Shown here piece by piece: positions 16,575 through 24,978 of a stretch of 64,000 bases of DNA (its first letter is position 1; the number at the start of each line of letters is the position of its first letter). The notes beneath the pieces were generated by a model. That model saw nothing but the letters and a program-made list of their open reading frames with translations. It was not told the DNA's origin and did not search any database. Source of the DNA: Pseudoselenomonas ruminantium (GTDB lineage: Bacteria > Bacillota > Negativicutes > Selenomonadales > Selenomonadaceae); the NCBI RefSeq assembly GCF_900142515.1, contig NZ_FRBC01000014.1, positions 1 through 64,000 of the forward strand. Reading direction: 5' to 3'. Made by a program: the position numbers and the translations under genes.

Positions 16575-19088
16575 CTACATAAGATTTTTCTTTTTCAGGA
16601 ACTTTACTGTATATTCTCTAATTAAATCGTCTTTTCTTAATCTATATTCTTTTAATAGTTTATCAATTTCCGTTGGAAACAGACTGATGCCACTTTGGCA
16701 TAATGCAGAATAAAAATCTCGTACATTTTTCCTTAATTTTTCTAATTCATTCTCTGTTACCACAACCATTTTTTCATGCGGTGAGGCAGCATCATCTATT
16801 ATCTTGGATGGATGTATGATAATTGGCCAACCAGTATTGTATTTTGAGTAATTCTCCCTGAACCAATTTACAGATCCTGATAATTGATTGCAATAATCTT
16901 TCGTTATAAAATCAACTTTCGACTCAGATTTGCATTCTATAATAAAATACGTATCAGCATCTATAGCCCATAAGTTATCTGGTCCATATCCTCCTGTACA
17001 CTTATCAGGCCTAGAACACGTAAAGCCTAATGCTTCTCCTACAGAATTACATGACATCTCAAATTTTTCATATTCACTGCCAATATATAAATTAGAAAGT
17101 ATTCCATCTATCTCTATTAACAGTTCATTAGGCGACAGTTTACATGAGTCTAAATATTTTTTTATCATTTGCGCTTGTGATATATTGTTTATTGTCTTAT
17201 CATATTGTATTCCACCAATAGGATTTAAAATCGCTCCACTAATTTTTTTCCCAGCTGTCAATATTTGTTGTGACATTACCGCATCATATTTATTTGTATA
17301 TTCGGCTTGCACTTGACACAAATAACCTTTCGTTGTAGAAATAGTTTCTATATCTTTTATTTTTTTCACGCATTCAGAAGCATCTTTCCACTGTCTATTA
17401 AGTGAGCACTCAAAAGCTTTTCTCAAAGCCACAATCTTGTAATCCACGTTTGCGACGCACGAATACCTTATAGCAGATAATCGCTCCTTACATTTAGATA
17501 TCCACACAGGATTCTTTTCCAATGAGTATCTAGCAAGTTCAAAAATATCATCCAAAGATGGTTTTCCCTCACTGTCCTCAACAAGTATATCCCATAATTC
17601 TTTTGATAAGTCGTACTGACATTTTGTAGCAGAACTAAAGAAGTCAACACCTTTATTTCTAGCCAACACATCAGTAAGTTCATCCCCCATAAGCACAACG
17701 CAACATTCATCATCATTAGATCGAATCCCTCTCCCCATCCCTTGTTCTATCCTTTGAATCTGTTCTCGTAACAAGATTATGCTTTTAGGTGCAACACTTT
17801 GTATATACCGATCTTTTATACTGTTAAGTGGAGGCAGTCCATCAATTACTAACATCCTACAGGTTTCATCAGGCAAATCAACTCCGTCATATCGATTTAC
17901 AAACACTACTTTTCCAAAGTGACCTCCTTTTTTCAAATTTCCTACTACATCACTAATATTATCTTTTTCCACAGTACATTTAGAGTCAGGATCCCAAAAC
18001 TTAGCTCTACTAAACGATGGAACAATTACTACAACATTATATTTTCTTGCTATCTCTTCAACTTTTTCTTTTATATCATTTTCTGTGATATCACTATTTA
18101 TGTACTTAGGAAAAATAATAAGCCTGTCACCTATATCATTAGCATTTTCTGGTGTCACAATATTTTGCATATCATCCATATCTAGTCCTAGCGAAGTAAC
18201 AAACACACTATCATCTGCTAGAGTTGCACTCATGAATATTCTACGCTCAGCACCCGCAAAACTTTCTATTTTATTTATATCTACCCCCTTGGGAGATATC
18301 TCTATACATCTGGGTGTTATTATACAATCACAAGTATCCAAACCTCCTTCTATTAAAGGCAACCCAAAAAAGATATCAGGATTATCTTCGTTACTGTGTT
18401 TTACCAAAATTCTATATACATCTTCTTGCTTTTTTTGCCATTCCCAAAAAGGTACCAATAGTATCTCTCTGGAATCCCTCATCTCTATCACATCTATGTA
18501 TTTTTTGGGATTATAATCCTTTAAATAAGCTCCAAACAATTTTATTAATTCGTCATATTGATTAGTTCCATATTTAATTTTAATCATAAATTGACCTGCA
18601 ATCTTATCTATACCAGCATGAACATCATCTATAACAAGACTTCCTATGGGATAATTATTATTTTTTCTCATACCGAAAGCACTATGTCCATTGACAATGG
18701 TTTGAATTGTCGTAATCAATATAGCTTTTGAATTTAAATAATTATAGTCATCTTTATCATCTGTAACAGTCACACCAAGCTTTTTAGCTTCTTCTAAAAC
18801 TTGATTTACCAAGAATTTATCCGGGACTGCATATACGGCAGGCCCCTTCCCCTCATTTAGACAACTTTGAAGAATTATCAATCCAACAGTTGTCTTACCA
18901 CTTCCAGTATTCATTTTTACAATTACATTTTTTTCATTTCTTAAATCGAACCATTTCTTCCAAACTTCACTTTGAACATCTCTAGGATATCCAAAACCAG
19001 GCGCCTTAGTAGGCAATGACATAAATATTTCTCTTGGCTTTATAGTTTTTACTTTTTCACGAGAATTCAGTCTTGACAAAATATTCAT
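16575..19088 (-). CDS. Superfamily 2 helicase with a C-terminal nuclease-like domain (putative defence)
   Basis: An 837-aa protein. Helicase motifs are in order: Walker A VKMNTGSGKTTVG near residue 60, motif II LVIDDVHAG near 155, motif III-like RRIFMSATLADD near 290, and motif VI QRIEQGMGRGIRSNDDE near 455. The C-terminal part holds DNLWAIDADTYFIIECKSES, which fits a PD-(D/E)xK nuclease core (D...ExK). The DNA is clearly AT-rich against its neighbours. The next gene upstream is a DUF4263 nuclease, a nuclease-helicase pairing that recalls anti-phage systems such as Hachiman. The start is the ATG at 19088 with GGAGAGGAG upstream. If the intron above it is spliced after AAT, an in-frame start at the ATGATG of exon 1 (20370-20375) is also possible. 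Confidence 0.82.
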   Translation of the reverse strand: MNILSRLNSREKVKTIKPREIFMSLPTKAPGFGYPRDVQSEVWKKWFDLRNEKNVIVKMNTGSGKTTVGLIILQSCLNEGKGPAVYAVPDKFLVNQVLEEAKKLGVTVTDDKDDYNYLNSKAILITTIQTIVNGHSAFGMRKNNNYPIGSLVIDDVHAGIDKIAGQFMIKIKYGTNQYDELIKLFGAYLKDYNPKKYIDVIEMRDSREILLVPFWEWQKKQEDVYRILVKHSNEDNPDIFFGLPLIEGGLDTCDCIITPRCIEISPKGVDINKIESFAGAERRIFMSATLADDSVFVTSLGLDMDDMQNIVTPENANDIGDRLIIFPKYINSDITENDIKEKVEEIARKYNVVVIVPSFSRAKFWDPDSKCTVEKDNISDVVGNLKKGGHFGKVVFVNRYDGVDLPDETCRMLVIDGLPPLNSIKDRYIQSVAPKSIILLREQIQRIEQGMGRGIRSNDDECCVVLMGDELTDVLARNKGVDFFSSATKCQYDLSKELWDILVEDSEGKPSLDDIFELARYSLEKNPVWISKCKERLSAIRYSCVANVDYKIVALRKAFECSLNRQWKDASECVKKIKDIETISTTKGYLCQVQAEYTNKYDAVMSQQILTAGKKISGAILNPIGGIQYDKTINNISQAQMIKKYLDSCKLSPNELLIEIDGILSNLYIGSEYEKFEMSCNSVGEALGFTCSRPDKCTGGYGPDNLWAIDADTYFIIECKSESKVDFITKDYCNQLSGSVNWFRENYSKYNTGWPIIIHPSKIIDDAASPHEKMVVVTENELEKLRKNVRDFYSALCQSGISLFPTEIDKLLKEYRLRKDDLIREYTVKFLKKKNLM

Positions 19089-19110
19089 AATTAAATTTAC
19101 TCCTCTCCAA

Positions 19111-20369
19111 GTAACATTCGAAGAAAACTCCTCCAAGAACCGTATGTGCAGTTTTCCCGCATACGGCTCCCCACATTCACTTCAAACATATATCAGTTAT
19201 AGATTATTCCGCCTCGTGCCCATATGTTTACATGGATATAAGGCTTCTTAATTTTCTCAGACCAGACTTCCGTAAACGTTTCCCATTTACATACAGAAAT
19301 CCAAGAAAATCAAACGTCGCCTTTGCTTTATTGTTCCTGCCAAACGGCAGGATTCTCGTCTTGTCTTCCGCTAATTCCAGTCCAAATTTTGCCATTCTCA
19401 CTTTTAGTGCTTCATAGACGGCTTAGGCTTCATTCTTATATTCTGTCATAATGATAAAATCATCTGCATATCTTACAAGATATGATTCCCCCTTCAACTG
19501 TCGCTTCCTGCACTTTTCAAACCATAAGTCCAGCACATAATGCAGGTGCACCTTTGCCAGTACTGGCGATATTATCCCGCCCTGTGGCGTTCCTACACGT
19601 GTGTTTTCATAATGGTTTGATTCCATGACTCCCGCTTTCAAAAATCTTACGATATACCTCAGAAAAATCTTGTCTGCGATGTCATGTTCCAGAAATTTCA
19701 TGAGCCATTTATGCTCTACTGTGTCAAAGAATCCTTTAATGTCACAGTCCAGTATGTAATTTACCTTCTTGAACATTATCAAATTGTCAACCTGCTTAAT
19801 GACATCATGGGCGCTTTTATTTGACCTGAAACCATAGGAACAATCAATAAATCTCGGCTCATATACTTCATTGAGTATTCTCGCCATTCCCCCTTGCACA
19901 AGTTTGTCTTCGTAGCTCGGTATCCCCAAAGGTCTTTTCTCTCCGTTGGCTTTTGGTATATATGCCCTGCGGACTAGTTGTGGCCTGTAGGAAAACCTTT
20001 TCATCCTGCGTAGCAGGTCGTTCAGATTTTCCCCATATTCCGCTCTCGTTACTTTATCCACTCCGACAGCTTTTACGTTTACCTGTCTCCTATGCTCCGC
20101 TGCAAGCGTTTCATAATTAATGCCCCATACCCAATTTGCTAGATAGTTTGTGCTGGTTGCGACCACGATGAGGGTATCACCCACCGTCTTGTCAGTATTA
20201 ACGACGCTAAATTGATTCAGGCTTACGCTTTAGAGCTCTACGTCTTTCCTGCCTACGCTTAACGTGTTGCCTCACGACAACACGCCCAAGGCTGGATAAT
20301 GACTCCTCGCTAGGGTTTGCCGTGGCAGGAGTTCCACCTACCTATACTTACTGCACCGAACTTGCGCAC
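19111..20369 (-). mobile_element. Degenerate group II intron
   Basis: The 5' end GTGCGCAAG matches the GUGCG consensus. Domain V is unmistakable near the 3' end (19137-19169): GAGCCGTATGCGGG, a four-A turn, CTGCACATACGGTTC. The exon before it ends in ATGATG. The segment CATCGT near 20165, about 200 nt into the intron, can pair with this, as EBS1 pairs with IBS1. The 3' end is at 19116 (AAT) or 19111 (GTTAC, which would place a branch-point A seven bases back). At ~1.25 kb it is about half the usual size because the encoded protein is truncated. It separates the DUF4263 gene from the helicase. Confidence 0.88.
19228..20184 (-). pseudogene. Group II intron reverse transcriptase (LtrA-like), truncated with a nonsense codon
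   Basis: Reverse-transcriptase blocks are present: RRAYIPKANGEKRPLGIPSY, a GFRSNKSAHDVI segment, DCDIKGFFDTVEH, GTPQGGIISPVLA and the catalytic YADD in LVRYADDFIIM. A TAA at 19423-19425 interrupts the frame just after YADD. Reading on recovers KTRILPFGRNN and FDFLGFLYVNG before a second stop at 19228. The maturase (X) and endonuclease domains are missing. Without a helper maturase this copy cannot move. The first ~15 residues of the longest reading overlap the EBS1 region, so the real start was probably further in. Confidence 0.88.
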
Positions 20370-20409
20370 CATCATAGCACCTCCTCTTCATCAAATATAA
20401 TCATTAAAA

Positions 20410-21048
20410 TTAAGGGACATTATCCATAGGATAATCAAAGTGAACAGACGTATCATTTATTAAAGTATCATAATGATACCTATCAAAAGGGAAATTATGA
20501 AACCTCATTTGTTCAATTCTTTTTTCACATTCAACCAATCTATCATATGTGATTATTTGAATTCGATTATCTTCTTCCTCCGCTATTCTAGCTCTATCCT
20601 CTTTACTCAAACTATTCCTTCTACCTATAATGATAACTTGACTAATAATAAATCTTCTGCAGAAATCAAATTTATCATAAAAATCACAATTCTGCTTACG
20701 TATTGAGTCATAAAGCAATTTACGAAAGCATTCCATATTTTCGTTTATCCATATCTTCCATTCTTTAACTTGGCGCATAGCTATATTTAAGTATTTCGCA
20801 TAACCCCCATTTTTTGTAAATATCACTCTTGTTGCTGCTTCTAATTCAACTAATGTGATCCAATAACTACTTGACTGTCCTGTAAACACTAAAAAGTCGC
20901 TTTGATATTTTCCACCAAAGCTAAACTTAGGAATTACAAAATTATAGGCATATTCAGGAACTCCTAATGTTGCCATCAGAATTTTGTTATGGTCTTCTAG
21001 ATACTTTTGTAAAGTCTCTTCATTTTTACCTAAAATTTCCTCTATCAT
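20410..21048 (-). CDS. DUF4263 (Shedu SduA C-terminal-like) nuclease domain protein
   Basis: A 212-aa protein matching the DUF4263 pattern: KYQSDFLVFTGQ...YWITLVELEAA (the D...ExE/ExK nuclease core, with Glu where Lys is usual), then AMRQVKEWKIWINEN and a C-terminal IIIGRRNSLSKEDR...IQIITYDRLVE. In Shedu defence proteins this domain cuts DNA; here there is no long N-terminal sensor domain. It is followed at once by the helicase gene (interrupted only by the group II intron), so I infer a two-gene nuclease-helicase system. The ELE form of the active site is seen in relatives but may matter for activity. Start ATG 21048 with AAAGGCGGGG upstream; 21066 is an alternative. Confidence 0.78.
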   Translation of the reverse strand: MIEEILGKNEETLQKYLEDHNKILMATLGVPEYAYNFVIPKFSFGGKYQSDFLVFTGQSSSYWITLVELEAATRVIFTKNGGYAKYLNIAMRQVKEWKIWINENMECFRKLLYDSIRKQNCDFYDKFDFCRRFIISQVIIIGRRNSLSKEDRARIAEEEDNRIQIITYDRLVECEKRIEQMRFHNFPFDRYHYDTLINDTSVHFDYPMDNVP

Positions 21049-21152
21049 GTTTCCCCGCCTTTCCATAATGTCAAGTCTTCAAACATTTATCACCTTTTTG
21101 CTTATCAATATAGTTGTCTACCTTATGACAGCCATATTGAATACCAGCAACA

Positions 21153-21450
21153 TCATATTATATATTCAAAATAAGCTATAGTTTTCTTCAATCCCTCAGC
21201 CAAGTAAACCTTCGGCTCCCAATCAAGTTCCTTCTTAGCCAAACCACTCAGGTACTTCCTCTGAGTGGGATCATTCTGCGGTAAAGACTGATATACTATC
21301 TTCGACTTGCTGCCTGTAATTGCCAGCACCTTCTTCGCCAGTTCCAACATGGTGCATTCGTCAGGATTGCCCAGATTCACCGACACAGTAAAATCCATCG
21401 CGGCTGTTCATCATGCGAACCATACTCTCTACCAGATCATCTACATAGCA
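21153..21450 (-). pseudogene. NDP-sugar epimerase/decarboxylase fragment (UDP-glucuronate decarboxylase-like C-terminus)
   Basis: The minus strand reads FCYVDDLVESMVRMMNSRDG, then after a one-base shift VSVNLGNPDECTMLELAKK, LPQNDPTQRKYLSG and KELDWEPKVYLAEGLKKT. These are the C-terminal hallmarks of short-chain NDP-sugar epimerases, most like UDP-glucuronate decarboxylase. Only the last ~100 residues survive and they are frameshifted. Confidence 0.8.
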
Positions 21451-21457
21451 GAACTAC

Positions 21458-21836
21458 CTATACTTCTATATATTCTCCAACTTGCCTTTCAATACATTCT
21501 ATCGCGTCTCCAAACTGCCATGCCCGTGTCCATTCTGCTATCATATTCACAGCCTCGTGAATATGTATTTTAGGCTTCCAACCAAGTTTGCTTTTTATTA
21601 GTTACGTATCAATCTTCAGAAAATTAGCCTCATGTGGTGCATCCAATTCCCTCGTTACCTTAAATTTAAATCCATCGCCCCAAGCGTTTGTAAAAATCTT
21701 TGCAAGCTCACCTGTAGATACACAATCGCAGTCATCCGGCCCCACATTATACCAGCCATATAAATTATAATTCTTCACCTGACAAGATTGCAATCATAAG
21801 ATATGCAAAAAGTGATTCCCAAACATGCTGATAGGC
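21458..21836 (-). pseudogene. CDP-glucose 4,6-dehydratase C-terminal remnant
   Basis: Scattered frames spell the RfbG C-terminus: YQHVWESLFAYLMIA, then YNVGPDDCDCVSTGELAKIF, a PHEANFLKID segment, an in-frame TAA, and LGWKPKIHIHEAVNMIAEWT. It is cut at its 5' side by the IS66 remnant and carries at least one frameshift and a nonsense codon. It would have made a CDP-6-deoxy-hexose precursor for O-antigen. Confidence 0.8.
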
Positions 21837-22175
21837 AGTGATTTTTTGTACGGCTTTGGGCTGCGAAATGGATAAGCCTTCGGTAAGCCAGCGAAGCTGC
21901 TGCTCGGAAATTTCCAGCAGGTCTTCCGGCGTGTCCGGCCATTGATACTGACCATTTTCTAAGCGCTTATAGAGAAGCAGAAATCCTGTCTCATCCCATA
22001 GCAGTCCCTTGATGCGGTCTTTACGGCGGCCGCAGAAAAGGAACAAAGCCGGCTGATGCGGATCTAGTTGAAATTTCGACAGCACCAGCGCGGCAAGACC
22101 GTCGATGGACTTACGCATATCTGTCCGGCCGCACGCCAGATAGACATGCTCTGCCGTAAGATTGCGGATTAGCAT
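21765..22175 (-). pseudogene. IS66-family TnpB, C-terminus replaced
   Basis: Residues 1-113 are a typical IS66 Orf2/TnpB (YLACGRTDMRKSIDGLAALV, LFLFCGRRKDRIKGLLWDET, FLLLYKRLENGQYQWP). After KAVQKIT at ~21837 the frame runs into the dehydratase remnant, so the last ~23 residues are foreign. The ATG at 22175 overlaps the tnpA stop. TnpB is an accessory protein of IS66 transposition whose biochemical role is not well defined. Confidence 0.85.
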
Positions 22176-22686
22176 ACCGGAAACACTTCCTTGATACAAA
22201 CTAGCGTTCTGGTAAGCAATTCGCTCGATGTTTGCTCATTGACTTCTAAGCTTACAGGACCACAGGCAAGTTTCAGCCTGGAGGGCAGCGTTGAGGCCTG
22301 AACTGTAGTCGTAACGGTAGCAGTTGCCAACGTAGCAAATTCAGGAGCAGGCTCATCCTTTGGGGTGATCTGGAGTGCAGCTGCCGCAAAATCTTCGCGG
22401 ATTTTGCGTTGCCAATAGTAAAAGGCATTGTACTTGATATTTTGCTGGCGGCAATATTCTGCGGCAGTAAGCCCGCTGTTCTGTTGGGCAAGGATGATCT
22501 GTTTCCAGGATGCTAGGGAATGTTGCTGCTTGAGCTATTGAATTTTGAGTCAAAACCAAAACCTCCCAGACAATTTTTGACTAAAATGGCTTTTTCACGT
22601 TTTTCAGCTTTTTCGTGTGGCTTCTTTTAGTCAATTATCTCATCTGGGAGGGAAATTTTAAATACACCGGATTATTGGGCGGTTAC
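21837..22686 (-). mobile_element. IS66-family element remnant (tnpA-tnpB part)
   Basis: The left end of the element is GTAACCGCCCAATAATCCGG on the minus strand (22667-22686), abutting an IS256 transposase fragment. It is followed by tnpA and tnpB and then stops inside the dehydratase remnant with no tnpC. An imperfect inverted repeat (CCTCCCAGA...TCTGGGAGG, 22562-22656) lies in the upstream region. Confidence 0.8.
22169..22534 (-). pseudogene. IS66-family TnpA (helix-turn-helix), start lost
   Basis: The frame reads LKQQHSLASWKQIILAQQNS, GLTAAEYCRQQNIKYNAFYY and WQRKIREDFA, then a Thr/Ala-rich linker to VCIKEVFPVC at the tnpB overlap. This is the usual TnpA DNA-binding protein. A TAG sits directly before the Leu codon at 22534 and there is no start codon, so the gene is broken at its 5' end. 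Confidence 0.82.
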
Positions 22687-22687
22687 G

Positions 22688-23192
22688 GCTTACCGGCCTG
22701 AAAGAGGCCATTTCTGCAGCATTTCCGAAAACGGAGCACCAGCGCTGCATTGTCCACATGGTGCGCAATACACTGAAATACGTCGCCAACAAAGACATGA
22801 AAAATTTTGCCAAAGATCTCCGCACCATCTATACCGCCCCTGATGAGAAGGCCGCCGTTAAGCGGCTGGAGGAAGTGGACAAAAAATGGACGCCCCATTA
22901 TCCAGCGGCACTGAAGCGTTGGTTTGACAATTGGGATGTAATAACGCCAATATTCAAGTTCTCAACAGACGTCCGTACCGCGTTTTACACGACCAATGCC
23001 ATTGAGAGCCTAAATTCCTCATACCGCCGTCTGAACAGCCAGAGAAGTGTTTTCCCCGGCCAACAGGCCCTGCTAAAGGCGTTGTATTTGGCAACGTTTG
23101 AAGCTACCAAGAAATGGTCCATACCCATCCGAAACTGGGGCAAAGTAAGGGGCGAACTGACCATTATGTACCCTGATAGATTACAACCGTAA
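22688..23192 (+). pseudogene. IS256-family transposase, C-terminal half
   Basis: The frame reads LTGLKEAISAAFPKTEHQRC, IVHMVRNTLKYVANKDMK, AFYTTNAIESLNSSYRRLNS and FPGQQALLKALYLATFEATK to the end of the protein. These are the IS256 (MULE-like DDE) transposase C-terminal blocks, including the last catalytic Glu in NAIESLN. The N-terminal half is missing; the left edge is the end of the neighbouring IS66 element, which therefore inserted into this gene. Confidence 0.88.
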
Positions 23193-23285
23193 AATACATC
23201 CATGCTGAAATCATAGAAGACCTTTTACAGACTTTTATTCACACCCTCGAAAAAGCATGACCTTGTTTGAGGCCATGCTTTTTCA

Positions 23286-24050
23286 TTTGCAGTTTTTCTG
23301 AAATTCTTCATTCCAAGGAAGCAGCTCCCGGCTCTTCAGGGTGGATTTTGAAATTCATGTTGGGCATCCGTTCAAACAGATATACCAGATTTTTGAACGG
23401 GGCAATGCCATTGGCTTGGCAGGTTTCAACCACGCTGTAGACGGCAGCGCTGGCCGCAGCTCCTTTCGGCGAGGCCGAAAATAGCCAGTTCTTGCGTCCG
23501 ATGGTGAAGCTTCGGATAGCACGTTCACAGATATTGTTGGACAGGGCGGCATTGCCGTCATTCAGATATATGCTGAGTCCTTCCCTATGGTTGAGGGCAT
23601 AATTCACGGCTTTGCCAAGTGCAGATTTCGGTAGCGTGCCGGGCTGTACCTTTTCAAGCCATACGAAAAAAGCCTCCAGCTTGTCTTTTTCAAGCCGTAG
23701 ACGTTCCTGCTGCCGTTCTTCGGGCGTTTTGTCTGCCAAGGTTTCCAGGGCAAGCAGCTCTTTTATTCTCTTGACGGCCTGGCCGCTGATGGAAGTGTCT
23801 GCTTCTTCCTGTTTCAGGTCAGGGGGCAGTGCCTCCACAAAGTACCTGCGGGCATGGGCCCAGCATAGTGCATGGGCACGGGGCAGGCAACCTGCTCATA
23901 GCCGGCATACCCATCTGTTAGGAGAGTTCCCTTGTATCCTTTCAGGTATGCATATGGTCCACCAGCGGCACAAGCCAATCTTGTGCAGATCGTATGACCC
24001 AGTTGGCTAAAGTGGCCCTGGGTAGTGCGATGCCGATGGACTTCCGTTAC
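23286..24050 (-). pseudogene. IS66-family transposase TnpC, deleted and frameshifted (second lineage)
   Basis: Matches to TnpC are spread over three frames: TDGYAGYEQV near 23900, SALGKAVNYALNHREGLSIY, a NNICERAIRSFTIGRKNWLF stretch and PWNEEFQKNCK at the end. A large internal deletion removes most of the DDE core between ~23940 and 24000. It differs enough from the copies at 14283-16420 to be a separate IS66 type. A GAAAAAGCATGRCC hairpin (23250-23284) follows the stop codon, as in other IS66 ends. Confidence 0.82.
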
Positions 24051-24052
24051 AA

Positions 24053-24424
24053 TTAACTGATTTGTTTGGCTAGTTCTGCAATTCGTTCAGGACTAGGGCG
24101 GGAGTATTTTATAATCTCATCCATAGGTTTGTTGTCGCGAAGCATATCAATAGCCATGGAAGTACGTTCTTCGAGACGACCTTCAAGTCGCTCTTCAGCG
24201 CGCCCCTCGGCACGCCCTTCCTCCTGTAATGTTTGCATTATTTTACACACAGTGTTACCCCCCTCTTTTTTATGCTTGAAAAAATCGGCTCGTTCAGTCA
24301 GTTCTGAATAGTGCATTTTTGCTGGATCAGCGCAGAAGAAATCTTGCATGAGCAACCCTAATGCATCTATTCCTCTGTAGGTTCCGTTTATATAGATGGT
24401 GTGAGCAGCATCGTCCTTTCTATA
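24053..24424 (-). pseudogene. Rpn/PD-(D/E)xK-type transposase-associated nuclease, C-terminal fragment
   Basis: The frame opens at YRKDDAAHTIYINGTYRGID, then ALGLLMQDFFCADPAKMHYS, ELTERADFFKHKKEGGNTVC, a Glu/Arg-rich repeat GRAEGRAEERLEGRLEER and a short C-terminal helix. This matches the C-terminal third of Rpn-family recombination-promoting nucleases (PDDEXK transposase family). The catalytic N-terminal part is absent, so the fragment is not expected to be active. Confidence 0.78.
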
Positions 24425-24548
24425 TTATGACAAGGGAGTTTGGTGATAAAAATATTATTCAGAAAAACATTTGTTTTTCATGGATATCATACCATAGATT
24501 TGAATTTTTGTATATTGAGAATGGATTTTATTACTGGGAGGTCTATAT

Positions 24549-24635
24549 ATGTATGATTATCTAATCGTTGGCAGTGGTTTTGCTGGCGTTTATAATATAA
24601 GTGAGAAAATGTTTGACTTTAGCCTAAATTTATAG
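24549..24635 (+). pseudogene. UDP-galactopyranose mutase, N-terminal stub
   Basis: After GGGAGG and a 7-nt spacer, ATG begins MYDYLIVGSGFAGVY, the dinucleotide-binding start of Glf (usual MYDYLIVGSGLFG). The frame leaves the family at residue ~16 and stops after 28 codons. Glf makes UDP-galactofuranose for O-antigen, so this stub supports the view that the island was once a surface-polysaccharide locus. Confidence 0.65.
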
Positions 24636-24675
24636 TGTCATAATAATTTCCTATTACGCCTTGTGCAATGCAACA

Positions 24676-24704
24676 TTGAGATTTTCTTCTATTTTCGCTA
24701 TAAT
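24676..24704 (+). promoter_or_regulatory. Promoter of the tat-ubi operon
   Basis: TTGAGA and TATAAT with a 17-bp spacer, 43 bp before the tatA start codon. Confidence 0.75.
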
Positions 24705-24746
24705 GTATAGGTGTGAAAAAGATTAACGGTTTTAGGAGGAATTATC

Positions 24747-24965
24747 ATGATTAGTCCATATACTGCAGGTGCGCTGGTGCTCGTTGCTTTGATCGTGTTT
24801 GGACCGAGCAAGCTGCCGGAGATTGGCAAGGCTTTGGGAAAGGGTATCAAGGAGTTCAAGTCCGGTGTGGTTGAGGAAAGCAAGAAGCCGGAAGAGCAGC
24901 AGATGATGAACGTGACCGAGCAGCCGAAAGAACTGCCTAAGGCTGACCAGCAGACGAAGCAGTAA
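24747..24965 (+). CDS. tatA: Twin-arginine translocase subunit TatA
   Basis: A 72-aa protein with one N-terminal membrane helix ([13 protein letters not shown]) followed by the conserved [20 protein letters not shown] amphipathic segment and a short charged tail. TatA subunits form the pore-like assembly that carries folded proteins across the inner membrane. It precedes tatC by 13 bp. The window encodes at least one likely client, the twin-arginine 5'-nucleotidase at 36115-37932. TatA versus TatE naming cannot be separated by sequence; no TatB is nearby, as in many Firmicutes that use a TatAC system. Confidence 0.95.
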   Translation: MISPYTAGALVLVALIVFGPSKLPEIGKALGKGIKEFKSGVVEESKKPEEQQMMNVTEQPKELPKADQQTKQ

Positions 24966-24978
24966 GCTGGTGGTGTAG

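Noticed and set aside
24361-24548. Plus-strand frame running up to the UDP-galactopyranose mutase stub
   Set aside because: Partly antisense to the Rpn-type nuclease fragment and without recognisable homology; it may contain a further decayed gene end but nothing supports a call.
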